Under the pieces are notes generated by a model. The model was not told where the DNA came from, ran no database searches, and was given only the letters and a program-made list of their open reading frames with translations. 64,000 bases of DNA from Euryodendron excelsum (lineage: Eukaryota > Streptophyta > Magnoliopsida > Ericales > Pentaphylacaceae): NCBI GenBank assembly GCA_033060915.1, contig CM065385.1:16332001-16396000 (forward strand), given 5' to 3'. The translations under genes were made by a program, and so were the position numbers. This document shows, one piece after another, positions 1 through 10,239 of this stretch. Numbering within the stretch: the first letter of the stretch is position 1; each line of letters starts with the position of its first letter.

Positions 1-612
1 CTCAAGGAATAAACTGTCTCAAGAGAGGGATTGGAAAGGGGACTTATCGTCTCCAAAGAGACGCGCCTGAATTGGAACCGTCTCAAGGATTAAACTGTCT
101 CGAGAGTGGGATTGGAAAGGGGACTTATCTTCTCCGAAAAGACGTGCCTGGATTGGAACCGTCTTGAGGAATAAACTATCTCGAGAGTGGGATTGGAAAG
201 GGGTCTTACTGTCTCCGAAGAGACGTGCCTGAGTTGGAACCGTCTCGAGGAATAAACTGTCTCGAGAGAGGGATTGGAAAGGGGTCTTACCGTCTCCGAA
301 GAGACGTGCCTGGATTGGAACCGTCTCGAGGAATAAACTGTTGAGAGAGAGGGACTGGAAAGGGGACTTATCGTCTCTGAAGAGACGTGCCTGGATTGGA
401 ACCGTCTCGAGGAATAAACTGTCTCGAGAGTGGGATTGGAAAGGGGTCTTACCGTCTCCGAAGAGACGTGCCTGAATTGGAACCGTCTCGAGGAATAAAC
501 TGTCTCGAGAGTGGGATTGGAAAGGGGTCTTACCATCTCCGAAGAGACGTGCCTGAATTGGAATCGTCTCGAGGAATAAACTGTCTCGAGAGTGGGATGG
601 GAATTGGAAAGG
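1..612 (-). repeat. 81-bp tandem repeat array in LTR U3
   Basis: The element GACGTGCCTG (first copy GACGCGCCTG) recurs at 60, 141, 222, 303, 384, 465 and 546, an exact 81-bp period with about 7.5 units. As 81 is a multiple of three, open frames run through the array on both strands; they are repeat artefacts and not genes. Each unit has a CTCGAGAC-type segment and a short inverted repeat, CGTCTC and GAGACG around a 4-base loop. Confidence 0.95.
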
Positions 613-619
613 AAAGGAC

Positions 620-637
620 AATGCCTCTAAGGGCATT
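620..637 (-). other. Conserved U3 hairpin (copy F)
   Basis: AATGCC and GGCATT form an inverted repeat around a short loop. The equivalent position in the other LTR copies holds the same stem (7855-7872, 17765-17781, 40853-40869, 51478-51495). See the finding on compensatory change. Confidence 0.6.
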
Positions 638-800
638 TTGGTCATTTTGCCTCTATTTGGGCCTGACAGGCCCGCGAAGCGATGGAAAGATGGAATTTGG
701 ACCTATAGAATTGGTTTCGATAGGAATATGCCCACAATGACTTGAAAACAAGTTTGGACGAAGTGTAGACTGCCGAGCGGTCAAAAATGGGGTGCTTACA

Positions 801-2376
801 ATGCAGAGACGCTTAAACCCCAACATAAAGGAGGTAGTTAGAAGAGAAGTGCTGAAACTTCTTGATGCGGGTATTATATATCCCATCTCTGATTCCAAAT
901 GGGTAAGTCCAACCCAAGTCGTCCCTAAAAAGTTAGGAGTAACGGTAGTACAGAATGAGCATAATGAACTAGTGCCAACTAGGATCCAAACAGGTTGGAG
1001 AATGTGTATTGACTACCAGAAGCTTAATGCCGCAACTAGGAAAGATCACTTTCTGCTTCCATTCTTGGATCAAGTCCTAGAACGAGTTGCAGGCCGAGCT
1101 TTTTATTGTTTCCTAGACGATTATTCCGGCTTTAACCAAATAGAGGTCGCTCTAGAAGATCAGGACAAGACTACATTCACGAGGTCGCTCTAGGAGAATG
1201 CCCTTTGGCCTATGCAATGCACCAGCCACTTTCCAAAGGTGCATGATGACTATTTTTAGGGACATGGTTGAGCAAATTCTAGAAGTTTTCATGGATGACT
1301 TCTCGGTTTATGGGGATAGCTATGAATTGTGTCTTGAGCATTTGGAGCGAGTTTTGGAAAGATGTGAGGAAAGCCATTTAGTGCTTAACTGGGAGAAGTG
1401 TAACTTCATGGTGACACAAGGTACAGTCCTTGGACATATAGTGTCCGACAAGGGGATTGAAGTAGATAGAGCCAAATTCGAACTGATTCAACGTCTTCCT
1501 CCCCCTAGAAGCGTAAAAGATGTGAGATCATTCTTAGGGCATGTCGAGTTTTACCGATGCTTCATTCAGGGTTTTAGTGCTATATCAAGACCTTTGTGCC
1601 ACTTGCTTTCATTAGATGTACCTTTCGAGTGGATGCCACAATGCCAAGAAGCCTTCGATAAACTTAAAGGGCTTCTCACCACCGCACCTATTATTCGATC
1701 ACCTGATTGGTCTCTTCCTTTCGAGTTGATGTATGACGCAAGTGACTATGCGGTGGGGGCTGTGTTAGGGCAAAGGGTAGATAACAAACCATATGTGATG
1801 TGTTATGTGAGCAAAACCCTTAACGAGGCTTAATTAAACTATACCACCACAGAAAAAGAACTCCTTGCCGTAGTTTTCGCACTTGAAAAATTTAGGTTGT
1901 ACTTAATCGGATCACTTGTTATTATAATATACATTAATCACTCCGCACTTAAGTACCTCTTAAGTAAACCCAATGCAAAGCCCCGACTCATTCGATGGAT
2001 TCTCTTATTACAAGAGATCCATATTGAAATTCGAGACAAGAAAGGGGTCGAAAATATAGTAGCTGATCACTTGTCGCGGCTCCCTACTAATGGGGAAGCC
2101 CAAGACCCCATTCCAATCAACGAACCCTTTCCGGATGAGCACCTCTTCCAAATCACTGCACATAGAAGCACAATGACCCCGTGGTATGCTAACATTGCAA
2201 ACTATGTAGCCACAGGTTGGATACCATCACATTGGTCTGGTATTGATAAGAAGAATTTCTTTAGGAATGTGAGGTATTTTTGCTGGGAAGATCCTTACTT
2301 GTTTAAGTACTGCCCCGATCAAATTATCCGTCGGTGTATTCCCGACGATGAGGTGAGGAGCATAATCGAGTTATGA
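801..2376 (+). pseudogene. pol: Athila pol: reverse transcriptase and RNase H, broken
   Basis: The translated order is fingers (MQRRLNPN, KLLDAGIIYPISDSKWVSP, RMCIDYQKLNAATRKDHF), palm (CFLDDYSGFNQI) and thumb, followed by RNase H. These match plant Athila RT. The catalytic FMDDFSVYG motif is intact near 1290-1316. Around 1180-1197 the usual CPFGTFAYRRMPFGLCNA region is damaged: the text between FTR and MPFGLCNAPATF is replaced by a copied stretch and a stop. RNase H runs from DASDYAVGAVLG through [17 protein letters not shown] to VADHLSRL. A stop at 1831 sits where Gln is expected (TAA for CAA), and the third catalytic Asp reads Asn ([10 protein letters not shown] where YTDHAALKYL is usual). 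The linker to integrase follows to 2376. No function is possible as read. Confidence 0.9.
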
Positions 2377-3473
2377 CATTCACAGGCGTGTGGTTGGCAC
2401 TTTTCATCACATAAAACCGCTGCAAAGATTTTGCAAAGCGGTTTCTATTGGCCCACCTTATTCCATGATGTCCATAACTTTTGCACATCTTGCGATCGAT
2501 GTCAGCGACTAGGAAGTCTATCTCGGAGGCACATGATGCCTCTTACCCCGATCATTATTCTAGAGTTCTTTGATTGCTGGGGTATTAATTTTATTGGTCC
2601 ATTCCCGAACTCGTGTGGTTATCTCTACATTCTAAGGGCTATAGACTACGTGTCCAAATGGGTAGCAGCCATCCCGACGCGTACCAACGACCATGTGGTG
2701 GTTGTCAAGTTCTTAAAAGAGTATATTTTCTCTAGATTTGGTATGCCTCGAGCTATCATTAGTGATGGTGGCTCTCATTTCTGTAACCGGCTCATAGGTC
2801 TTTTAATGAGAAAATATGGGGTGATTCATAAGGTTGGCACACCTTATCACGCCCAAACACAAGGCCAAGTTGAGTTAGCAAATAGCGAGATCAAACAAGT
2901 CCTCGAGAAAACCGTTAACCCTAATCGAAAGGATTGGTCCTTAAGATTGGTGGATGCATTATGGGCATATGGGACAGCATATAAGACCATTTTAGGTTCA
3001 TCTCCATATAGACTTGTGTATGGGAAGGCGTGCCACCTTCCGTTTAAAATAGAACACAAGGCGTATTGGGCAATCTGTCAATTTAACATGAGTCTTGATC
3101 AGGCGGGTCCGTTACGACAATTGCAAATCAACGAACTAAAAGAGATAAGGAATGATGCTTATGAAAACTCGAAATCTCTAAAGTTAAGTTGAAGTCAGTA
3201 CATGATCAACACATCCTACAAAAATCTTTTGAAATTGGTCAAAAGGTCCTTCTCTACAATTCCCGGTTACACTTGTTTCTGGGTAAGCTTCAAAGTAGAT
3301 GGGCAGGACCTTTTATTGAATAGAACATTTCACCTCATGGGGCTGTTGAAATCCAAAATCCTAGAAATGGTAATGTTTTTAAAGTCAATGGTCATCGATT
3401 GATGCCCTATCTTCAGCTTGAACAGGTAGAGGTTGACTGTGTGGATCTATGGGATCCACCGCCTTTTGCATAA
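2377..3473 (+). pseudogene. pol: Athila pol: integrase, broken
   Basis: Follows RNase H in the same pol gene. A stop (TGA) at 2374-2376 replaces the Cys expected before HSQACGWHF. The zinc-binding part is visible as the HF..H region followed by [11 protein letters not shown]. The catalytic core reads [33 protein letters not shown] and [17 protein letters not shown]. The first catalytic Asp is changed to Asn (WGIN for WGID), while the second Asp and the Glu remain. Another stop follows LKLS near 3190 with a frame change. The C-terminal tail resumes as [13 protein letters not shown] and ends WDPPPFA with TAA at 3471-3473, the normal end for Athila pol. There is no chromodomain, as expected for Athila. 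Confidence 0.9.
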
Positions 3474-4831
3474 CCTGAGTTATAAAGCCTTCTTGTATGT
3501 TGTATAGTAAGTGTTTAGGTCAAGTTAAGTTGGGGATAATTTAACTCTAGTTGGGGGGAGGGGGTGTTGTCCCACCCTTTTACCTTTCCCTGCCCGTCCA
3601 TCGTTGGCTTGTTTTTCATTCTTTACATTTTTCTCGCATTCTGACGATTGCTCCTCTCTAGTTGGGGGGGGGGGGGGACTTCGTAGTATGCGAACTTAGG
3701 ATTGAGAGTTTTAGCATGTTTATTTAAGTGTTAGGCTTAGTAATACTTAAGATAGTTGATAGGATAGGGTAGAGTGGAATCCAGTAACGCGAACAAGCCT
3801 TGCAAGGCGACAAACTTGAGGAATGGGAATTTTGCCTTAGGGTTCGAACCCTCATTAGGGAGTTTAAACTCTCAGAGGCCTTACAGTTAGAAAATTAGCC
3901 TTGGAGTTTGAACCCTTTGAATCATCAAAATAGAAATTAGGCCTTAGGGTTTGAACTCTCAGAATCGGGTGAAGTTGAATTTAACCCTTAGCGTTCGAAC
4001 CCTCCTGGAGGAGTTCGAACGTCGCACCTAGTATTTGTTTTTTTTTTTGAGGTTTAAGGGCTGCGCATGGGCCATTTGCACCCATTGTGCTTATTGTTCG
4101 ATAGAAAAGGGAGAGAGGGGGAATTTGGCGATTTGGCTGTGGGAGCATCAAGCCTAGGAGTTTTGGCCTTTCTCTTATCGAATTCTTCACCTACTCAAGG
4201 TAATTAAGCATCCCTACCTATCCTAGTCATTGCATCATATAAGTAGACAACCCTACATCTCCATTAGGGGATTTTGAGCAATAAACACCATTTTCAGGCA
4301 TGGGCTCACCTTAGACACTCTAAATCATGCATGTTTCATTCAGTTGTCTTGTTGGGGGCTTGCCCTGTGATGATGGTAAAATTTTTGAAAAATTCCATAA
4401 CATAGAATGCCCTATTGAACTGTGGGCTCCCTTGTGCACACTAGGTGTTTTTCGAAATGCCTCAATGATTCTTTAGCCTTAATTATGAGTCTAATAGGAT
4501 GCCAATACATACTAGATAATTTGAAATGGAACATTGAAAGCCTAGGCATAAAAGCACTACACTTAGAGACCTTGATCTATAGGGTGCCCACTAAGTGTTT
4601 GCTAAAAGGCCCCATCAGCCAAGATTGGCTCGAAGGGGGCAAGTCAAGGCATTTGGAGGCTGAGGTGATGATTGTAAGGAGTTTTAGTGTATAGGAGCAT
4701 AAGTTGTATGTCCATTGCACTAGGCATCCTTTCATGGCCATATAGATTGACATATGCACCGCACCTGAACATTCTCATGCATTGCACCTATACTTTGAAG
4801 TATGACATGTTATGTATTGCTTGCATTAGCA
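3474..4831 (+). other. Athila spacer between pol and env-position ORF
   Basis: No convincing coding sequence. It holds TTGGGGGGAGGGGG-type G runs (3550-3566), a run of 14 G at 3664-3677, a block with GGGTTCGAACCC-like motifs (3780-4030), and a region ending in TTGCATTAGCAG at 4820-4831 that looks like a 3' splice site for the next ORF. Short open frames at 4422-4694 show no recognisable domain. Confidence 0.6.
3780..4030 (+). repeat. GGGTTCGAACCC-type dispersed motif block, internal copy
   Basis: Variants of AGGGTTCGAACCCT occur near 3839, 3903, 3943, 3986 and 4009. The block resembles part of the Athila 3' LTR (13140-13440). For example, TTTTGCC-TAGGGTTCGAAC is common to 3833-3850 and 13247-13264. 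This suggests a shared or duplicated LTR-derived segment inside the element. Confidence 0.6.
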
Positions 4832-4832
4832 G

Positions 4833-5974
4833 GGTGTGTGAGATGTGAGCACTGTGGAGAAAAGGGGTAACAAGGGAGATAGGCCTGGGGGCTCTGGTAA
4901 AAAGTCAAAAGGGCCGGCCTCATCAAAATCTCAACCTACCCAAAAGGATAAATGGAAGAAGACCACGGTTGACCTAGGTTATGATGACACCCGCTTCACT
5001 AGAAAAATTAAAGAGAAATTTTATAATCAGGTGTGGGTGAAGAATGGGGCAGTCATTAAGAGAGAGTTTCATACAGACACATTTGAGGAACTGGCTTTTG
5101 GTTTCCTTAGGGACTTCACCAATTGTGGGTGGGTCGGTTTAGCGGATTTCAAGGCCGAGTCTATTCTTACACTGTGTCAGGAGTTTATGTCCAATCTTAG
5201 GCACAAACCTGTGATAGAAAAAGGCAAAGAAAAGATGGTGAGTTGGGTGAGGGGGACGAAGTTAGTAGTAACTCCCGACATTTTTGCTGAGATGTTTGGT
5301 CTCCCTAGGATGGAGAACCCGAACTTTGCTTTTCCAGATGTGAGGCAGCCTGACTTAGCTACTATTTCCCGGGAATTGCTTCTAGAGGGTGACACATGAG
5401 ATGGGGAGGTACAGCGTAATAAGATGCGTCTCAAAGATAAGTACCTCATCTTATTTTTCTTTTATGTCATTCTTTATTACCCTTGAAGCGCATTGTTGGT
5501 ATGAGTGTCACAAGGGCTGCGTTATTGTGGGCCATAGGTATTGGAAAGTCTATTGATTTGCCCCGTATGATATTTATATCATTATGTATGGCCTATACTT
5601 CATCGGATGTCAGGGGTTCCGTACCGTTTATAGGTTTTCTGACTGCTTTGTTTAAGAAATATGGAATATCTATTCCGATGGACCTCATTAGGTTAGAACT
5701 GAAGAAGCCTATTGATAAGAGTTCTTTGAATAGATCTGAGGGGCAGAGGAAGAAGAGGAAGTTAGCAGCTGGGGCACCACCCGCTGCTGGGGTAAAGGAG
5801 TTGCAAGCGGCGATTACAGGCCTGAGGATAGACTTAAAGACTCGAATGACAGATTTCGAGGGTAGGATGGCCACACTAGAGCAACAGTCGGCCCGGCATA
5901 CTACTCAGTTGCAGGAGATTAAGGGGATACTCATCCAGATGCAGTCAAATGACGAGGATGATGATGAGGAGTAG
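4833..5974 (+). pseudogene. Athila env-position ORF (putative plant transposon protein domain), broken
   Basis: Frame 1 (about 4845-5399) starts with a Lys/Gly/Ser-rich stretch, then FHTDTFEELAFGFLRDFTNCGW, a helical segment ILTLCQEFMSNLRHKP, WVRGTKLVVTPDIFAEMFGLP and FAFPDVRQPD. This pattern is typical of the plant transposon-associated protein family found downstream of pol in Athila elements. After TGA at 5397 and a frame change it continues as RAALLWAIGIGKSIDLPRMIF and VPFIGFLTALFKKYGI. It ends in a basic stretch (RKKRKLAAGAPPAAG), a likely coiled coil (VKELQAAITGLRIDLKTRM) and an acidic tail DEDDDEE. I see no signal peptide or membrane segment, so env-like is a positional label only. No ATG lies in frame at the start: an in-frame TGA is at 4839-4841, while an AG acceptor lies at 4830-4831. 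Expression by splicing is plausible. Confidence 0.75.
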
Positions 5975-7691
5975 GGATTTAGTGGAGTCTAGACCCTTTT
6001 ATCACTTTCTTGTACATCATATCAGTCTAAAACTCATGGAGGTTCATATAGATAGAACATTGGAATCATGGATATTTGTGAATGTGGATCTGGTTAGTTT
6101 TGTTGATACAATGACGTGTCTTTGAAGATGTGTGAATGTATTTTTTGGCTAATTAAGAATATAAAACCTGATGCTATTTTTGTGAGCTGTTTAATGCACC
6201 ATTATTCTTCTGTAAGTTATTGAAACAGGTTTAAATTCTCGTTCTATATATATTAAATATCATCCAGAACAGGTATGTTTTCTGGTTCCACCGAATTTCG
6301 TTTGGACTCTTCGCATTCTATGGGGATATTGTTGATATTTCATTTGTTGTGAATATGTTGAGATTTCTTTGGATTGGGACCATGACTAAATCATTATGCT
6401 TTGTTTTCAAAGACAATTAAATCGGCTAGTAACTATGCATAGTATGATGTTTAAGCGGATTATCATATTGAATAATTCTTGCATTGCTTAATGTTGAGCT
6501 GTCTATGTTGTATAGAGAGAGGGGATAACTTACACTGAGCACAAGTCATGTTTTCAAAGTGAACTTGCTACAGATTTTCATAACTACTTCCATTAAGTGG
6601 AGATGTACACCTGGCGAGCTTTAGAGCCATGAATTGTGTTTATGAGCGATTTTACGTATACTAAAGAAAATTTATTGCACTTTGTTGTTTGAATAGCTTC
6701 ATTAATAATTGAAAATTGGTTTACATGTTATAGTAATAGGTTGGAATAGTTGACACCTTTTACCTGGTTGAACTATTTGACTTATGTAAGTCCAGATTTC
6801 GGTACGTAGAGGCCAAGTCATTCTTTTCGATAATTGTATATAAATGATCGTGAAGAGTGTGTGAATATGGAAATCTTAAATTCAAAGGAGAAAAGACGTG
6901 TTGCATGCTTTGTTGAGAATTTACAAAAGATACAGAGGAATGAAAGAGGAAAAAAAGAAATAAAAAAAAAGGAGAAAAAACTGGTTGAGGCAGTAAAGTA
7001 GAAGCTCAGTACTATAAAAGAAGTTAAAAAGTCTAAAAGAAGAAAGAAGAAAGGAAAAAATGAAACATTAGAAGAGAAAAAAAAAAGGAACGAGAAAAAA
7101 AAGGGGTTTGAAGTGTATGCTTAGTAACTTGGCATGTGTAGTGGCCAACGCATATATTGAGATCTTTTGTCACTTGATTTTCTCTATTTTCTTGGACTAA
7201 TGTTATTTGGATGGCTTCAAGTATCTGGGAATTGCATAAGTCTTTGAGTTCTCGCACGTAAAAGCCGTCATGTCAAATTCATAACTATTACATTAACTGT
7301 AAGCATTCCTTTCATGAAGCTATGCCTAGTCGATACACCTTATAATTTTGTGGTTTTTGAAATTGGGATTGCTTTACTTGCATTGTCTTTACACTTACTC
7401 GTATAATGGGCAATCCATTGAGGGAAACTAGTGTGTTCTATCATTAAGAGTGTATGCCTTGTGAGTTTTTGAATCGAAGCTATCGGTTGTTGTTATGGGA
7501 GGTATGATAGGTAATCTTTGGGAATACGACGTCTTATTTACACTTGAACCTCTCGTTTGTATTGCATTTGACAGTTTGGTGGTTAGCATGACATGAATGG
7601 GTTGATTTGAAATGCTTGTAGTGTATTGTGTTCAGAAGCTGTTGTTAAACTGTTTTCAGATACATTGCCTAATGTTGATGTTTGTGGGTAT
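5975..7691 (+). other. Athila 3' UTR, left part, with A/G-rich tract
   Basis: Non-coding. From about 6500 it can be followed in order against the 3' region of the non-autonomous element at 30420-31917: GAGCACAA-TCATG (6538 and 30784), GTGGAGAT-T-CACCT (6597 and 30844), then a purine-only tract (about 6940-7110 and 31210-31440). The sequence is interrupted after 7691 by a solo LTR and resumes at 12608. Confidence 0.7.
7687..7691. other. Target-site duplication GGTAT, left copy
   Basis: GGTAT lies directly left of the LTR start TGTAAGCACC and is repeated at 12608-12612 directly after the LTR end. A 5-bp duplication is the usual Ty3/gypsy integration footprint. Confidence 0.85.
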
Positions 7692-7854
7692 TGTAAGCAC
7701 CCCATTTTTGACCGCTCGGTAGTCTACACTCCATCTAGACTTGTGTTCAAGTCATTGTGGGCATATTCGAATCGAAAGCAACTTTCTAAGTCCAAATCTC
7801 ATCTATCCATCACTTCGCGAGCCCCCTAGGCCTAAATAAAGGCAAAATGACCAA

Positions 7855-7872
7855 AATGCCCTTAGGGGCATT
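7855..7872 (+). other. Conserved U3 hairpin (copy S)
   Basis: AATGCCC, loop TTAG, GGGCATT: a perfect 7-bp stem. The 51478-51495 copy reads AATACCC/GGGTATT with the same loop on its sense strand, a paired G-C to A-T change. Confidence 0.65.
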
Positions 7873-7884
7873 GTCCTTTCCAAT

Positions 7885-8340
7885 TCCAACTCCTCTCTCG
7901 AGACAGTTGATTCCTCGAGACGGTAAATCTATTCCAAATCAGGCACGTCTTTTCGAAGACGGTAAGTCCCCTTTCCAAATTCCAATCCCTCTCTCGAGAC
8001 AGTTGATTCCTCGAGACGGTCAGGCACATCTTTTCGAAGACGGTAGGTTCCCTTTCTAATCCCTTTTTCTCGACAGTTTATTCCTCGAGACGGATCCACA
8101 TCAGGCACGTCTTTTCAGAGACGATAAGTCCCCTTTCCAATCCCTCTCTCGAGACAGTTTATTCCTCGAGACGGTTCCACATCAAGCATGTCTTTTCGGA
8201 GACGATAAGTCCCCTTTCCAATCCTTCTCTCGAGACAGTTTATTCCTCGAGACAGTCCCAAATCAAGCACGTCTTTTTGAAGACAATAAGACCCCTTTCC
8301 AATCCCTCTCTCGAGACAGTTTATTCCTCGAGACGGTCTG
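7885..8340 (+). repeat. 81-bp-type tandem repeat array in U3 (copy S)
   Basis: CTCTCGAGACAG-type elements recur near 7895, 7991, 8069 (shorter), 8146, 8227 and 8308; the last three are exactly 81 bp apart. It is the same array as in copy F on the opposite strand. Each unit carries CGTCTT-TTCG-AAGACG or a close variant. Small repeats of the type GTAGCGGAAATACTC follow at 8340-8470. Confidence 0.85.
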
Positions 8341-8544
8341 AGTAGCGGAAATACTCGCAAACATCACAACCGTCCGAGTAGCGGAAATACTCACAAGCAG
8401 GTCGATATAGGGAATTGCCAACAAACCCCTGTGTCACGACGACCGCCATTAGAGTGGCGGAAACACTCAAAACTCAGGTCAACACCAGTGCCTGCTAGCT
8501 CACCTCGGTGAAAAATGATCAAACTGCCCCTTGGGCCTTTTCTG

Positions 8545-9080
8545 AGACTTTCCGGACAAGATGACCATTTTGTCCCTAGGCATCCAAATGCCCCGGGAAC
8601 CACACTGGCTCTGGGTATCAAACCGGTAACCTTCTGAGATTACTTCTTATAGTATTCTCAACCTTCCTCTATCTTTCCGGATCATTCCGAGTCAGTTCCG
8701 GCAAACCCGGTGCAAAATGACCATTCTATCCCTAGAGGGCCGATCACCTTTTCCAACCACACCGACTCTGGGTATCAAATCGGTAACTTCTCGAGAATAC
8801 TTTTTATAGTGTCCTCAAACCTTTCTTTGTCTTTTTGGATCATTCCGAGTCAACTCCGGCAAACCCGGTGCAAAATGACCGTTTTGCCCCTGATGGGCCG
8901 GTCTCCTTTTCCGACCACACCGGCTCTGGGTATCAAACTGGCAACCTTTGGGAACATTTTGAATAATGTTTCCAAATCTTGAGTCTTCTTCCGGGACAGT
9001 CCGAGTTCGTCTCGGCAGCTTTCTAACTCGATTGACCATTTTGCCCCTAATGGCCCGATCAACCTTTCCGACACATTCTA
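8545..9080 (+). repeat. 157-158-bp tandem repeat in U3
   Basis: CTCTGGGTATCAAAC occurs at 8609, 8766 and 8924, spacings of 157 and 158 bp. The units also share CCGGCAAACCCGGTGCAAAATGACC-like text (compare 8697-8722 and 8857-8881). Each has an imperfect dyad CAAAATG-AC-C(A/G)TTTTG. The array is conserved in copies E (46680-47000), A (39850-40090) and C (50290-50660), so it is an old part of the LTR. Confidence 0.85.
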
Positions 9081-9297
9081 TCCTCACTTTTCAAGTCAAA
9101 TACCTCCGGGACACTATTTTAAGTGTTCCTATTCTTTTCCAGCCTTCCGGGTCCTTCCCGGTCATCCAAACTCCTTCTCAGACTTTCTGGAGTCACTCCT
9201 AGTGAAGCCAGGCTAAAAATTACATGGTAGTCACTAGTACAGGCGCCCAAATCTAGTCAAAGATACGTTGCTTGCCGACTTACAAACTTTCCTAACT

Positions 9298-9380
9298 GGC
9301 TGGCGCCACTTGGCGCCAAGAGTAATTTTGTCTTGGCACCATTGCAATAGGCGCTAGGTTTGTCCAACCTCTATATATAC
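9298..9380 (+). promoter_or_regulatory. LTR promoter: GGCGCC module and TATA box (copy S)
   Basis: GGCGCC at 9302 and 9312, GGCACC at 9335 and GGCGCT at 9350 lie just upstream of TATATATA at 9372-9379. The same arrangement upstream of a TATA box is found in the minus-strand copies at 39431-39495, 45601-45650, 49966-50056 and 63521-63652. A related module lies upstream of the antisense ORFs (18142-18180, 51828-51892). Transcription would start near 9400, making 7692 to about 9400 U3. Confidence 0.75.
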
Positions 9381-10239
9381 AAAACCTCTTCCAAAGTGAA
9401 AGGGGTCCGCAAACTCAGTCTAAAAATCATATATTTCGATATACAGAGCTCGTGCACTCCCTAAACCCTAGCTTCCCTAGGTTTTCCAAACCCTAGCCAC
9501 CATACGCTAAACCCTAGCCTCCTGTAAACTCATACACCCTTCCATACACCTATACACTGGCCTCTAACCCTCCTTTGAAGACTTGAAGAGCTGCAATCTA
9601 AAGTTTGAAGACAACTCTTGAAGATTGTAGACAAAGACCGAAGACCGAAGACAAGCAAGGTGCGCAAAATAAACAAGACATACGGTAGGCTTTCTCTTTA
9701 AATTTTCGCACTTCGCCCCTCTCTCTTCTCTCTCCTAACCCACTTAGGTTTTCTCTATTTTAATCCCCTATCTCTTTCCCCCCCTTTCTTTGCATGCTTG
9801 AAACAAGGGGACTCCCAGTCCATGTGTAGGATTAGACTATCGGAGGGTCACCGTGTCGGGGGCTTTCCTGTAGGCTAACCAGAGACCACGTGGGTTCGGC
9901 CCCCTTGATAATGTGGTGAAGCCTTAATCTTGTATGTTCACGACTCCAAAATTGCATTGTGCATATCATGATCATGCATTTTCCAAAAATCGTTTTGAAA
10001 CTCGTTTTCAAAACCGTTTTCAAACTTGTTTCCAAAATTGCATCAAAATTCCCTTTTCAAAAACTTGTTTTCAAAATCACAATCCTATGGTGATTCTAGC
10101 TTTTCCATGGCTAGGGTTGCTTTAGGAAAGTGTTACATTTAAAGCGACTAATAAGGTCCATATTTTCAATTCTTGTTGTTTTCAAAATCACTTTCCTAAA
10201 GTGGTTCTAGCCCTCTTATGGTTAGAATTGCTTTAGGAA

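Larger units (their letters stand above)
1..800 (-). mobile_element. Ogre/Tat LTR copy F, U3-side fragment (continues left)
   Basis: Read on the minus strand this begins TGTAAGCACCCC at 800 and runs leftward out of the window. The same start is seen at 7692 (plus), 17941, 41021 and 51657 (minus). It carries the family's U3 features: a hairpin near 620-637 and the 81-bp repeat array. To its right, at 801, the sequence switches abruptly to Athila reverse transcriptase, so the LTR was inserted into an Athila pol gene. The left end, and therefore any target duplication and whether this is a solo LTR, is outside the window. Confidence 0.85.

Noticed and set aside
19..645. 208-codon open frame on the minus strand, and a similar one on the plus strand at 387-740
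   Set aside because: The frame is an 81-bp (27-codon) tandem repeat read through; both strands stay open for that reason alone and the peptide is not related to any known protein.
4422..4694. Host gene or small coding gene in the Athila spacer
   Set aside because: A 90-codon frame with no domain, inside the element; no sign of exons or a promoter.
7885..8340. Possible CRISPR-like array because of regular repeats
   Set aside because: Whole 81-bp units are repeated with no unique spacers, and the sequence is a plant LTR found in several copies.
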